64,000 nucleotides of DNA from a virus. Each line of letters starts with the position of its first letter. Position 1 is the first letter of the stretch. Under the pieces are notes generated by a model. It ran no database searches, was not told where the DNA came from, and saw only the letters and a list, made by a program, of their open reading frames with translations. The DNA lies in IMG/VR virus record IMGVR_UViG_3300036944_001223, positions 1 to 64,000 of that record, one strand, 5' to 3'. This document shows, piece by piece, positions 8,317 to 17,151 of this stretch. A program made the translations under genes and the position numbers.

Positions 8317-8326
8317 TGAGGAAATT

Positions 8327-8530
8327 ATGTCTAATGAAAATCTAGCTCAAGATGTTGAACTAAAAGAATGGGAATTTAACAATCGAGCCAGAAACCCCGT
8401 CGTTAAATTTAGTCAAAAAGATGCTGAATTTGGCCCCGAGTTCTGCGTCAAATGTGATGAAAGCATGCCATTAGTCAGGCGTCAATACGGGTATAAATTG
8501 TGCGTTACATGCAAGTCGAAAGAAGAATAG
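8327..8530 (+). CDS. DksA/TraR-type C4 zinc-finger protein
   Basis: 67 residues, the usual size of phage TraR-like proteins. Two CxxC pairs (CVKCDES at residues 42-48 and CVTCKS near 61) are separated by 15 residues, the C4 zinc finger of the DksA/TraR family; TGAGGAAA precedes the ATG. The family binds in the secondary channel of RNA polymerase and alters initiation without ppGpp. Its stop abuts the stop of the convergent spanin gene with no terminator between. A copy of the late motif lies upstream, so a role in late promoter control is possible but unproven. Confidence 0.8.
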   Translation: MSNENLAQDVELKEWEFNNRARNPVVKFSQKDAEFGPEFCVKCDESMPLVRRQYGYKLCVTCKSKEE

Positions 8531-8803
8531 TTAAGGTTTTTTCTTTATGCATCCAACTGCGGCCATTTCCCAAGCATTAGCGTATTGCTCCGCCATTTCA
8601 AAATCTTCTGCTAAAATTGCCGCGGCTGCCTTATCGCCAGGATAAGGCCCTATTCCAGTTTTAAATTCTGGGCGAGTTGGCGTCGACTCAATACAGGCTT
8701 CCTTTACCATCACTTTAACCGTCACGATCTCAGGCTCAGGTTTGGCGTTATTAGCTTGGCAGCCGGTAAGCAAAATAAACATCACAATTAAATACAATTT
8801 CAT
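8531..8803 (-). CDS. Rz1-like outer-membrane spanin lipoprotein
   Basis: 90 residues. The N-terminus MKLYLIVMFILLTGC is a lipoprotein signal with lipobox LLTGC, so Cys15 would be lipidated. The mature part is short, with Pro residues and two further Cys. It overlaps the Rz-like gene by TAATG, the usual genetic partnership. Role: outer-membrane half of the spanin complex that fuses inner and outer membranes at lysis. Last gene of the lysis cassette. Confidence 0.75.
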   Translation of the reverse strand: MKLYLIVMFILLTGCQANNAKPEPEIVTVKVMVKEACIESTPTRPEFKTGIGPYPGDKAAAAILAEDFEMAEQYANAWEMAAVGCIKKKP

Positions 8804-9210
8804 TATCTAAGGTCCCAGTACCGTTTTAAAACTGGCCCGCACGTTATTTCTGATTTAGTATCACTATTTAACTTACCTATCCGGCTGTCGCTTTGAGCTT
8901 TCAATTGAGCCAGTAATTTCTCAGCCTGTTCTTTTGCTCCTTCTGCAGCATCCGCTCTGGCTTTTTCCGCGTCAATAGCCCCATTATACTCAACTATTTT
9001 TAACTTTAGCTCTGAACTATAATTAGCCAATTTGAGAACGGAAGTATTAAGGCTTTCAATTTTTTCATTAAGGCCTTGCTTTGCCGATGAACAGACCACT
9101 TCAGTTCTTGCAGAGCCAACCGTATCACCAAATTTAAAACCACCAGCAAAAGCTGTTAGCAACGCTATTACCGCAAGTAATATTTTATATTGCATTGGTA
9201 TTGCATTCAT
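8803..9210 (-). CDS. Rz-like inner-membrane spanin
   Basis: 135 residues. One N-terminal transmembrane segment (ILLAVIALLTAFAGGF, about residues 10-25) is followed by a long periplasmic coiled coil (about 45-115, repeated A/E/K/L heptads). That is the type II membrane topology of i-spanins. It pairs with the adjacent lipoprotein gene. Its own start overlaps the end of the upstream gene by 4 bases. Confidence 0.75.
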   Translation of the reverse strand: MNAIPMQYKILLAVIALLTAFAGGFKFGDTVGSARTEVVCSSAKQGLNEKIESLNTSVLKLANYSSELKLKIVEYNGAIDAEKARADAAEGAKEQAEKLLAQLKAQSDSRIGKLNSDTKSEITCGPVLKRYWDLR

Positions 9211-9665
9211 TTGACCACCCTTAGCGGTAATGGCGGCAGCATCGATGTGCTATCACGTCCGACTAAGTTATTTTGATATTTTATTGTGACATTCAGGGAA
9301 TATTCCCCGGCAGGAACAGATGGAACGATCCCGCCCATAGCAGCTTTGTAGCAACCTTTTCGGGCTAGATAAACTGTGCTACTCAGCGGATATCTGACCT
9401 TATCTTTCCCATCAATAGAGGGATAGACCTCTATACCAATGCCCTCAGAAGAGCAGATAACGCCTCTAACTGCAAACGGATCCCCTGCATGCATAATTTG
9501 AGTTATCTGGTTTGATTCATTAGTCAGGTATGCCTCTTTAACTGTAATTGGATCCCCGCCTACAAGCACCATCCACCACATAATAAAGCCAGACAAATAA
9601 AGGGCTACTAAGTAGCAGCTGGCGATTACCATGGCATTCATGCCTTTTTCGGCGGGGATTCTCAT
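9207..9665 (-). CDS. Membrane-anchored protein of the lysis cassette, unknown
   Basis: 152 residues. One transmembrane segment (about residues 11-37, VIASCYLVALYLSGFIMWWMVLV) precedes a soluble, probably beta-rich periplasmic domain with two Cys. I do not recognise the family. It overlaps its neighbours by ATGA on both sides, so it is tightly co-translated between the coiled-coil holin-like gene and Rz. A lysis regulator, antiholin or membrane accessory role is possible; nothing in the sequence decides. Confidence 0.6.
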   Translation of the reverse strand: MRIPAEKGMNAMVIASCYLVALYLSGFIMWWMVLVGGDPITVKEAYLTNESNQITQIMHAGDPFAVRGVICSSEGIGIEVYPSIDGKDKVRYPLSSTVYLARKGCYKAAMGGIVPSVPAGEYSLNVTIKYQNNLVGRDSTSMLPPLPLRVVK

Positions 9666-9865
9666 TTTATAAGTACCTTAGCCATTATCGCCATGAATAC
9701 CGACGTCATGACAGCTGTTGCTAGACCATATGCGATTAGCTTTACTGGCGCGAACTCCTGCTTACTAACAAAATCCTCAATGTCTTTTTGCAGATGTTTC
9801 ACAGTTAGATTTAAATTAGAAACCTGAGTTTTCAGCTCTTGAAAATCTTCTGGATTTACTTGCAT
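9662..9865 (-). CDS. Small coiled-coil membrane protein, holin/XhlA-like
   Basis: 67 residues: an N-terminal amphipathic coiled coil (ELKTQVSNLNLTVKHLQKDI) and one C-terminal transmembrane segment (LIAYGLATAVMTSVFMAIMAKVLI). This is the architecture of XhlA-like holin partners. GGGGA precedes the ATG at 9865 and the gene overlaps the endolysin by 10 bases. A class III-type holin or holin-associated role is likely given the neighbours. Confidence 0.6.
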   Translation of the reverse strand: MQVNPEDFQELKTQVSNLNLTVKHLQKDIEDFVSKQEFAPVKLIAYGLATAVMTSVFMAIMAKVLIK

Positions 9866-10560
9866 CGCGTCCCCTGCCCTTTTTCAAAAAAATCAATGTA
9901 CTTTTCGCGTCTCACATAAATGACATTTGAGACATATTCACGGTTTATGTGGAAAAAAGACTGACGATATCCTGGTCTTGGCATTTTAGATTTTAAGCTT
10001 GTCAGCTCTACATTGCCGGTCCACTTGCTAGGATCGCAGAGGTCAGTGTTAGCGCATAACCTCCTATCTTGCAATAACCCTCCTTCGCCGCCATTGTAAG
10101 CTGAGAGCGTAAAGCTGAGCTGATCTATCTCTGACGCCGCGCCTTTTTGCCTCTTGTATATCGAATGATCCATCTCGACAATAGCAGTTAATTGATACAC
10201 TGGATCAGCCCATCGCGCGGTAGTCCACCCGCGTAACGACGGAAACCTTAGCCTAAGCTCTTCTTGCTTATCAAACCTAACAGTGCCATCGGAATTATAT
10301 GCTGTAGTGACTTGGCCTAAGCCGCGCCCCCATTCTCTGCTAGTTTTTAGCTGAACATTTGGATTCCAGCACTTGGAGTGAGTCAGGCTTATGCAGCTTT
10401 CTTGCTCGACCTGAGAAGCCAAGAAAGAAGGTATAGGTGCATCTGGCCATATCTTTTGCTGAGAACATAATAGTGTCGGCAAATGCTCAGCGGCTCGCGC
10501 CGGTAGATCTTGAGCAAAGGCATTAAAACTTAATGCTGCCAGCAAAATAATCAGCTTCAT
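9856..10560 (-). CDS. Secreted endolysin, lytic transglycosylase-like
   Basis: 234 residues. A Sec signal peptide (MKLIILLAALSFNAFA, cleavage after AFA) is visible. The mature protein has QESCISLTHSKCW (catalytic Glu region of the SLT lysozyme-like fold), EWGRGLGQVT and FTLSAYNGGEGG, the typical SLT motifs. Role: cleaves peptidoglycan at lysis. With an export signal the enzyme reaches the periplasm through host Sec rather than through holin holes, so the holin would set timing. AAGG precedes the ATG by 7 bases. Confidence 0.85.
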   Translation of the reverse strand: MKLIILLAALSFNAFAQDLPARAAEHLPTLLCSQQKIWPDAPIPSFLASQVEQESCISLTHSKCWNPNVQLKTSREWGRGLGQVTTAYNSDGTVRFDKQEELRLRFPSLRGWTTARWADPVYQLTAIVEMDHSIYKRQKGAASEIDQLSFTLSAYNGGEGGLLQDRRLCANTDLCDPSKWTGNVELTSLKSKMPRPGYRQSFFHINREYVSNVIYVRREKYIDFFEKGQGTRCK

Positions 10561-10562
10561 GA

Positions 10563-10883
10563 CTATGCCTTAACCCACATTACTAACGCCATAAAAACGA
10601 TAGCAACAAATAATACTATAGCGGATGCTAGAACAGCTGCTGCCATATTGCCTTTTTCAGTTAAGATGATCAGCTTAGTTAGTTCGATCCTATGAAACAC
10701 GATACGAGATACAACTACGGCAATCCCAGCCATAATTGGTGAAAAAACAGTCCAGTCTACTAGAGTTTTTGCCATAGCAGGGTCAATAAAATACATTACC
10801 AATAACGCAGGAACTATCAGAATTAATGCTGATTTATCAATTAACGCCCTAAGACGTTTACTTAAACTTTCAAATTTACTCAT
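10563..10883 (-). CDS. Putative holin, three transmembrane segments
   Basis: 106 residues from ATG 10883 (MSKFESLSKR), with GAGGG 8 bases upstream. An in-frame ATG at 10898 lies in the terminator stem and is less likely. Hydrophobic segments lie at about residues 21-36 (ALILIVPALLVMYFI), 46-63 and 83-105 (MAAAVLASAIVLFVAIVFMALVMW). It is the first gene of the lysis cassette, right after the tail fibre, and is preceded by a late-motif copy. That position and topology fit a holin; the family is not certain. Confidence 0.65.
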   Translation of the reverse strand: MSKFESLSKRLRALIDKSALILIVPALLVMYFIDPAMAKTLVDWTVFSPIMAGIAVVVSRIVFHRIELTKLIILTEKGNMAAAVLASAIVLFVAIVFMALVMWVKA

Positions 10884-10917
10884 GAAAAATGCCCTCAATT
10901 GTCATTAAGGGCATTTT
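10884..10917 (-). terminator. Terminator after the tail-fibre gene
   Basis: On the minus strand AAAATGCCCT and AGGGCATTTT form a perfect 10-bp stem followed by TC. It sits between the late-motif copy at 10918 and the holin start; the GAGGG in its distal arm also serves as the holin ribosome site. Confidence 0.7.
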
Positions 10918-10928
10918 GTCATCACGAC
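10918..10928 (-). promoter_or_regulatory. GTCGTGAT motif copy 8 (lysis operon)
   Basis: The minus strand reads GTCGTGATGAC, overlapping the TAG stop of the tail-fibre gene and upstream of holin/endolysin/spanin genes. A terminator hairpin follows it. Confidence 0.6.
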
Positions 10929-13423
10929 TAAATTAGATGAAAAACTACATCTGATAAGTCAATTAAGTCAAGGTGTATTGATACGGTATCAACTGGCAAA
11001 TTAAAAGCGTAAACATTTCCATCTGGGCCAAACATAACATTAGCTGATCCTGATGGGTTGCCATTAGAAAGTATTGGAGTAGCTGAACTATACTTTGTAA
11101 CCGCTGGCCATAAATGCTTTGGTAACTGCATAAAAGGAGTGCCTTCAGGAACATTAGAATCGACTAAATCCAACAGATCAACTGTACCAGTTATTACAGA
11201 TGCTTTTAATGACGGCCTTGAATTAACTCCAAATCCATTTCTCATCCAGCTTGGCGGTACTAGCTCAAAAGGAACGTGATTAGTATCATCAAACTGATGA
11301 AGTGCCCCCACTATTGATTCTGCTAAACCTAAACCAAGCATATTCACAGCGTATGGTGTAGGGTGAATATTATCAACAACTATGGGGTCTATTTCCACAC
11401 CAGTAACAGATGCATCTAACCATGATGCGGTAACAGGACCGTAATTTTTCATCGACTGTAAATTAATTAATGCCCCAGCATTTGCAACAGCTCTTATCAA
11501 TATAGATCTATAAGTGTGACCTACTTCATTATAAGTAGTATTTTGCCCACCCGTCTGACCGTGAGCATTAGCTTCTGCTTTTGAATAATATTGAGTCGGG
11601 ATGCCAACTATAGCTATTGTTCCAACTGATTTGCAATAATTACACATCGCAACTATTGAGTTGCTAAATGCAGTTATATCAGTAAGACCTTGAATGTCAT
11701 TAACGCCAATCTGTATTAAACAGAAATCATATCCAACACCAATAGTTTGCAATATTGCTAATTGCTCAGCAACTTTTTGACCTGCAACAGCAATATTATT
11801 TAATTCTGATAACTGTATTCCTTGCGATTGCAATATACTTGCCATGACTCTAAAAGGTGAATATTGTACATTATTATCAGAAATTGAATCTCCAACACCA
11901 ATTATTCTTAATGGTTTGCTTCCGCCAGTTGAATTACTTAACACTAAAGATGGTTGACTAATGTACGTGGTTCCTGAAATATTTTCAGTACCCATCATCA
12001 CCCCTGTAATATTAGATTTTGTATTGTATGTCCCTACAACTAAACCATTACATAAAACGCTAAATTTTCTTTCTGAAATAACTCTAACACTCATTAAAGA
12101 GTTGTTGAATAAATCCCTTTGTTGGTTAAGCAATGCTCTTGGCACGCCTTGAATTAATGCGGGCTCACCGGTAACGGCTTCAACTAATGTTACCGCTTGA
12201 GTTGCTGAGCTTTGAGAGTAGTATGCATATCCATTAAGCGTCTTTACTCCGGCAAAAAAAACTCCTGATACAGAGTTAGACATTAAAGCAAATATTTCTT
12301 GATTAACTTTGCAGTTTCTTAATGCAGCTATGGTTTTTCCAGTTCCATCAAAAGATATGCTATCACTACTTGAACTAATAGGCGCTTCAGTGTTGTCTGG
12401 ATCTGAAAGGTTAACAACAACAAAATCTGAACCACTAAGAGATTTTGGTTTTGAATAAACACCTTGAGTTTGAGTTAATGTTGGAAGTGTTGAAGATGGG
12501 CGTTTTTTTACAAATGGATGGCCGTAAGTGCTAAACCCAAAATTATGCTGAACCTTTAAAAGTTCTCGATTGTATTTCAATAAATCATTATTAGCAAAAG
12601 GGCTGTTTGAAATCCCTCCGCTATAAACAATCCTTAAAGATACACCTTCATCTGCAACTATTTCAACTGGATAGTATACCGGAGTAGTATCGTCTCCGTT
12701 GATTAAATATTGCCCGGTTTGTTTTTTTGGTAAATAAAGTTTTCCGCCACCCATTAAATTTAATTGAGTAAATGCAGAAGAAAATGCTGACAAGTTATTA
12801 GTAGTCAATAAAGTTCCATCATTATCATCGACTCCACCATGATCAAAGATGTTAATAGTATCACGAGCTCTCGATAAAAGATCTCGCTCTACTCCTGCGA
12901 CAACTTCCGCTTTTATCGTAGATGCAGGTTTTGGAAGAGCTTGTATTGCTACAACTCTTTTACTATCACCAGGAGTATCTGGAGTAGTAATAGGATCTAT
13001 TCCAGCTGCACTCGCTAACGTATCTGTAAAAGCTTTCCAATCGTCAATATCTTGCTGTACATTCCCGCCATTTTTATTTAAAAGCCTGTCCGCAGGTACA
13101 GGTATCTCTGATAAATCAGTCCACCCCTCGTCTGGAAGCATTCCTGCTCCTACGATTTTAGGAAAGGATCCATCCCACCGAAAAACTTTACCTAATCCAG
13201 AAGACAAAAGGCAATCCGTAGGATATTGTAAAACCCCACCAGTTTCAAATGAACCAGAAACCAATTTATAACCAAATGAATTATAAATTCTTTTTGTCAA
13301 CTCAAAAACATTTACATCTGCAGTGCTAAATGTTTGCTGAATTCTAACGACGTCTACGCTAAGGTCATTATCAGCGTTAGGCAAAGGAAGCCCTAAATTA
13401 GTCGTTACATTATCAATAGTCAT
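10928..13423 (-). CDS. Tail fibre/tailspike with SGNH (GDSL) hydrolase domain
   Basis: 831 residues. The N-terminal 130 residues carry tail-attachment features (LGLPLPNADNDLSVDVVRI, GGVLQYPTDCLL). The C-terminal third holds all SGNH esterase blocks: IGVGDSISD (nucleophile Ser, about residue 515), NIAVAGQ (block II Gly), QIGVNDIQ (block III Asn) and VVDNIHPTPYA (DxxH, about residue 693). Role: receptor recognition plus deacetylation or ester cleavage of a surface polysaccharide. It ends the baseplate operon. No separate fibre-assembly chaperone is visible. Confidence 0.85.
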   Translation of the reverse strand: MTIDNVTTNLGLPLPNADNDLSVDVVRIQQTFSTADVNVFELTKRIYNSFGYKLVSGSFETGGVLQYPTDCLLSSGLGKVFRWDGSFPKIVGAGMLPDEGWTDLSEIPVPADRLLNKNGGNVQQDIDDWKAFTDTLASAAGIDPITTPDTPGDSKRVVAIQALPKPASTIKAEVVAGVERDLLSRARDTINIFDHGGVDDNDGTLLTTNNLSAFSSAFTQLNLMGGGKLYLPKKQTGQYLINGDDTTPVYYPVEIVADEGVSLRIVYSGGISNSPFANNDLLKYNRELLKVQHNFGFSTYGHPFVKKRPSSTLPTLTQTQGVYSKPKSLSGSDFVVVNLSDPDNTEAPISSSSDSISFDGTGKTIAALRNCKVNQEIFALMSNSVSGVFFAGVKTLNGYAYYSQSSATQAVTLVEAVTGEPALIQGVPRALLNQQRDLFNNSLMSVRVISERKFSVLCNGLVVGTYNTKSNITGVMMGTENISGTTYISQPSLVLSNSTGGSKPLRIIGVGDSISDNNVQYSPFRVMASILQSQGIQLSELNNIAVAGQKVAEQLAILQTIGVGYDFCLIQIGVNDIQGLTDITAFSNSIVAMCNYCKSVGTIAIVGIPTQYYSKAEANAHGQTGGQNTTYNEVGHTYRSILIRAVANAGALINLQSMKNYGPVTASWLDASVTGVEIDPIVVDNIHPTPYAVNMLGLGLAESIVGALHQFDDTNHVPFELVPPSWMRNGFGVNSRPSLKASVITGTVDLLDLVDSNVPEGTPFMQLPKHLWPAVTKYSSATPILSNGNPSGSANVMFGPDGNVYAFNLPVDTVSIHLDLIDLSDVVFHLI

Positions 13424-13443
13424 TATCTTTTTCCTTATGAAAT

Positions 13444-14658
13444 TTAAGTCACGCTGACTCTTAGATTTTTAACAAATGGCCGAGAGGCCGCATTTCCATT
13501 TAAAGTTAGCTTAGTCCTTAAATTAGCTTCATTAGTCCCTGTTATATAAAATTGAAATTCAAACCAATCGTCACCTAATGGTATTGGAGAGCCATAAGAT
13601 GGAACAGGCACCCATGTATCTCCGGGGTCTGTTCCCGATATCTGAACAGCAACAGAAGCCCCTGACGGGATTAAAGCATCAATAATTATTTTGACATTTG
13701 ATCCTGCAGCATCGGCTGGCATAGCCCTAGATACATAATCAGCAGAATTTGATAACGTTCCTGAAATTATTTGAGCACCAGGCGCTATCATAGCCGAAGC
13801 TTGAGAGTTTGCTTTCAAACGAGCTTTAACCCCAACATCTCCTGTTATTCCGGCCGCTAAACGGATAACTTGACTGTCACCAGTTGAAATTACTGAGCTG
13901 TCAGGAAGAGTTAGCAAAATGTCACTTGTCGCAGAAGTTGTTGGATTATCTGTGACGGCTAAAACAATCAAATCAGTAGCATTAGTAACGGATACTGTGC
14001 CAAGATCAATAATTCTTTCAGTTTGATTATATTTTGCAGCTAAAAGCCTAAATGTAAGATCTCGATCTTGATGCGGTGTCCAAGTGCTTGCATTGCTTGA
14101 GCTAAGTAACACTCCTACTTGATATGGTTGATTGGTCACCCATCTTGAGTTTGTTTCGTCATACTTCCCAAGCTCAGCTACAGCAACAGAAGATACTGCG
14201 TCATTACATAAAACAACAATTGCATATTCAATGTTAGCTTGAATAGTAATCGGCAACTCAAAACTAAATCTATTCCAATTATTTACATTTATTGCTGCTG
14301 GTTTAAGACGGCACTCAGCAATCACAGATGAAGTCGGCAGACCAACTTGCGTCTCTCTTATTTGCAATATGATGTCACTAGAACCTTTTGCTGTCACAAA
14401 AATATCTGCGCCGCCAAGCTGCGTTAAAGTTGGTAAAGAAAAGGTTTGCGCAAGCGGATCTACCGGGAAAAACCGCTGAGTAATTGTAGTGATACTTTGT
14501 CTAGCTTCTTGAACTAAATCACCTTGACCAAAAAATGATGCAGATCCAGAGCTGCCACCGGAACCATTAAAAATAACGGCTTTAGCTCCAGCTAAAACGT
14601 TTGCTGGAATAGTAAACTTACCCTGAACTACGCCCTGTGAATCAGCTGTTACTGACAT
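13444..14658 (-). CDS. Baseplate/tail-fibre-associated structural protein
   Basis: 404 residues from ATG 14658 (MSVTADSQGVVQGKF), chosen because AAGAGG lies 6 bases upstream and an earlier in-frame ATG would overlap the preceding gene. The first 50 residues include a Gly/Ser linker (NGSGGSSGSAS). The rest is beta-rich with jelly-roll-like repeats (ADIFVTAKGSSDIILQIRE, NRFSFELP). It sits between the DUF4815-like protein and the tail fibre, a position used by fibre connectors. Enzymatic motifs are absent. Confidence 0.6.
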   Translation of the reverse strand: MSVTADSQGVVQGKFTIPANVLAGAKAVIFNGSGGSSGSASFFGQGDLVQEARQSITTITQRFFPVDPLAQTFSLPTLTQLGGADIFVTAKGSSDIILQIRETQVGLPTSSVIAECRLKPAAINVNNWNRFSFELPITIQANIEYAIVVLCNDAVSSVAVAELGKYDETNSRWVTNQPYQVGVLLSSSNASTWTPHQDRDLTFRLLAAKYNQTERIIDLGTVSVTNATDLIVLAVTDNPTTSATSDILLTLPDSSVISTGDSQVIRLAAGITGDVGVKARLKANSQASAMIAPGAQIISGTLSNSADYVSRAMPADAAGSNVKIIIDALIPSGASVAVQISGTDPGDTWVPVPSYGSPIPLGDDWFEFQFYITGTNEANLRTKLTLNGNAASRPFVKNLRVSVT

Positions 14659-14668
14659 AAAAACCTCT

Positions 14669-16606
14669 TTACAATGGATTTGCTGTGACAGATATTCCGT
14701 CAAAAATTACGTTATTTAAAACTTCACCCGGTCCAAATCCTGAAATCTTAAATCCAACATCTATTTGCCTAAGATTTTGAATCAAACTTGAAGTAGTCTT
14801 AACTAATTGTGTCGATGCAGTAGTTGTCACAGATGATCTATTACCCCAACCCTCAACAAATCTTTGTGTTATTGGTGATAGCCATACCGAATTTACTTCC
14901 GTCCATCGATCAATAGCTGGATTGAGCTGCACGCCTGCCGGTAATAAACCAAAAGCCATATATGGATTTATTTTCATTCCGCCAGTCCGCAATTCTTGTT
15001 GCAGTATAGGTTCCAAAGTGTATCCGCAAGTTAACGCATTAGATAATGATATGGACGTATCTAAGGCCTCGCCGTCAATCGGCAAAGTAAGCACACCATT
15101 GGATATTGCCGCAGTTTGAGATATCCCTTGGTCTCTTTGTAAGTCATCAAGAAAAGGATCTACAAATAACCCTTTTTGAGCTGAAGATTCCCTTTGCGTT
15201 ATATCTCCAGAAAGTTTTTGCTGTGCAACTAAGTCAGTTATTGCATCAAGCCTGAAAAATAACTGCTCAATACTTGACATGGATACAGCTCTAACCCCGT
15301 CATTTAGCACCTGCCGAGCATTGGTCCAAGTCTGAACCACTTGCGCTAGTGCGATAAGATTGTTTGGCGTAGCGGGCCTTACAGGGCTGTAATCAGTAGA
15401 CACTCCTTTAACCCAAATAAATTGCCCACTCTCATCAAGACATAAACGATCTATTCTGGGAAGTTTTGTATTGTAATCTGTTAAAACGAGAGTACCGACC
15501 ACTGCGTTAGCAATAGTAAATCCAGTATCATCAACATCTACAGGGGTGACGTCTGTTATGTGGCGATAAATAATATTAAAAGTAGAACCTGGTGCCGGCT
15601 CTGCGCCGGGCAATGACCAATCAACCTTGCCTGCAGTTAATTGATAATCAGTACCTAGAATATAAGTAGTAGCTCCTTGAGTTACTGATTCAATAGAAAT
15701 TACTGACGTATCTGGTATTGGATCTTGAGCCCCAGAAAAAGAACCGTGCACAATTGTTGTTGAGGTTTCTTTGGTAATTGACACCTGCTGTATGTTAGAT
15801 ATTGGAGGCCTATCAACATTTATTCTTTGCGATGAAACAGTTGTAGATGTTTTTGGTTCATTAGAAATAAACTTGAGCTCTGGATTAGCAGGATAATTTA
15901 AACGAACAGATGTATTTAGCTCGATACCAAAACCGTTTACTCTAGCTCTGCCAGACTCAATATTGTAAACTTGATTTATGCCGTCATCGTTCATTTTAGA
16001 AACAATAAGCCCATTTACGACATAATTTGATCCTGCGCTATCTCTGTCATACCTTGCTATAGCTTGTGTTACACTATCAAGCTGAGGCGGTGGCTCTTTT
16101 GCTCGCTGAACACCATCTTCAATATAATAAACTGGGAAAAACTCTAAATTATTTGATGAATCTGTTGTTTGGAACCCCCAAGATGGATCAACTTTTAAGC
16201 GAGCAGCTCCTGGTTCATTATAATTACGAGTTCCTGCTGCTGGATCATTGAGAGATGCGTCAGTAATCTCTGTAACTATTGATTCTGTAAGAATAATGCC
16301 TACAGCAACCGTTCCTATAGTCGGGATGTTTAAAGTGCCATCAGGAACCCCTCTAACGGCCCCCCTTAGGTAAATAGCGCCTGACTCACAAGTTACATCA
16401 CCATTAGATTGGTTAACGACTATGCGAGCGTCACGAATAATATCGCCATCTTTAAATAAGGCATCACCAAACTGTTTATCTCTATAAATTCCAGCTTGCT
16501 GTATTTCATTTATCTCAGAAGACTGCAAGACGTATCCTGACCTGAAAAGATGTTCTTCAAAATTTTTTGCAGGGTCAAAACGAGAGTAATAATCTAATAA
16601 TGTCAT
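14669..16606 (-). CDS. DUF4815-like phage structural protein
   Basis: 645 residues from ATG 16606 (MTLLDYYSRFDPAKNFEEH), with AAGG 8 bases upstream. The N-terminus, SGYVLQSSEINEIQQ and GDALFKDGDIIRDARIVV, matches the DUF4815 family found in baseplate regions of myoviruses. The rest is beta-rich with a coiled stretch near residue 450. Likely a baseplate or proximal fibre component. Confidence 0.65.
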   Translation of the reverse strand: MTLLDYYSRFDPAKNFEEHLFRSGYVLQSSEINEIQQAGIYRDKQFGDALFKDGDIIRDARIVVNQSNGDVTCESGAIYLRGAVRGVPDGTLNIPTIGTVAVGIILTESIVTEITDASLNDPAAGTRNYNEPGAARLKVDPSWGFQTTDSSNNLEFFPVYYIEDGVQRAKEPPPQLDSVTQAIARYDRDSAGSNYVVNGLIVSKMNDDGINQVYNIESGRARVNGFGIELNTSVRLNYPANPELKFISNEPKTSTTVSSQRINVDRPPISNIQQVSITKETSTTIVHGSFSGAQDPIPDTSVISIESVTQGATTYILGTDYQLTAGKVDWSLPGAEPAPGSTFNIIYRHITDVTPVDVDDTGFTIANAVVGTLVLTDYNTKLPRIDRLCLDESGQFIWVKGVSTDYSPVRPATPNNLIALAQVVQTWTNARQVLNDGVRAVSMSSIEQLFFRLDAITDLVAQQKLSGDITQRESSAQKGLFVDPFLDDLQRDQGISQTAAISNGVLTLPIDGEALDTSISLSNALTCGYTLEPILQQELRTGGMKINPYMAFGLLPAGVQLNPAIDRWTEVNSVWLSPITQRFVEGWGNRSSVTTTASTQLVKTTSSLIQNLRQIDVGFKISGFGPGEVLNNVIFDGISVTANPL

Positions 16607-16616
16607 TTCAATAACC

Positions 16617-17099
16617 TTAAAATTGAACCACAAGTTCAAATTGTTGACGAATAGTCGGACTTCTATCTATTCTGTCAAAATGTTCAATAGTCAAAATTCC
16701 GCCGGGAGAATCGACTTCAGAAGGCAAAAGATATTCTTGAGAAGGAGGGACTCCGCTTTTCAAAGTAGTCCCAATAAACACCGCAGCTTCACGAATAACT
16801 TCAGTTGGTGAATCTAAAAAATCAAATGAAAACCTCATGTAAAGCCATTTTGTTGGAGTTTCTGAGATCGAGAACCTTCCAGATGGTACATATATCAAAC
16901 CATTAACGTCTGGCACACAATAAGCTACTTGAGACGCTTTTCTTCTACCAAATTCAGCAGTTAGTGATTCTGCGTCTATATTCTCAGGCGGCCTTGATGC
17001 ATCCCAAGACGTATTACCTCGCCCCCATGCCAAGTGAAGCGTTTCATTTTTGATTGCGGTAGCCACGCTTGCTCTTCCGGGGTTAGTTAAAATTGCCAT
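16617..17099 (-). CDS. Baseplate-region protein, unknown family
   Basis: 160 residues with GGAGG 5 bases before the ATG. The sequence includes LHLAWGRGNTSWD, FSFDFLDSPTEVIREAAVF and EHFDRIDRSPTIRQQFELVVQF, a pattern I associate with small conserved phage tail proteins without a named function. It is the first gene of a motif-headed operon leading through the DUF4815-like protein to the tail fibre. Confidence 0.6.
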   Translation of the reverse strand: MAILTNPGRASVATAIKNETLHLAWGRGNTSWDASRPPENIDAESLTAEFGRRKASQVAYCVPDVNGLIYVPSGRFSISETPTKWLYMRFSFDFLDSPTEVIREAAVFIGTTLKSGVPPSQEYLLPSEVDSPGGILTIEHFDRIDRSPTIRQQFELVVQF

Positions 17100-17124
17100 A
17101 CGTCCTCCATTTCACAACAGTCTT

Positions 17125-17134
17125 GCATCACGAC
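17125..17134 (-). promoter_or_regulatory. GTCGTGATGC motif copy 7 (tail-fibre operon)
   Basis: Minus strand GTCGTGATGCAA, in the 52-base gap upstream of the gene starting at 17099. CATAAT lies 5 bases upstream of the motif. Confidence 0.7.
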
Positions 17135-17151
17135 AAGCTATTATGATGCGG

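Noticed and set aside
9240-9262. CTATCACGTCCGAC at 9250 as a further late-motif copy
   Set aside because: It lies inside a gene and differs at the core of the motif.
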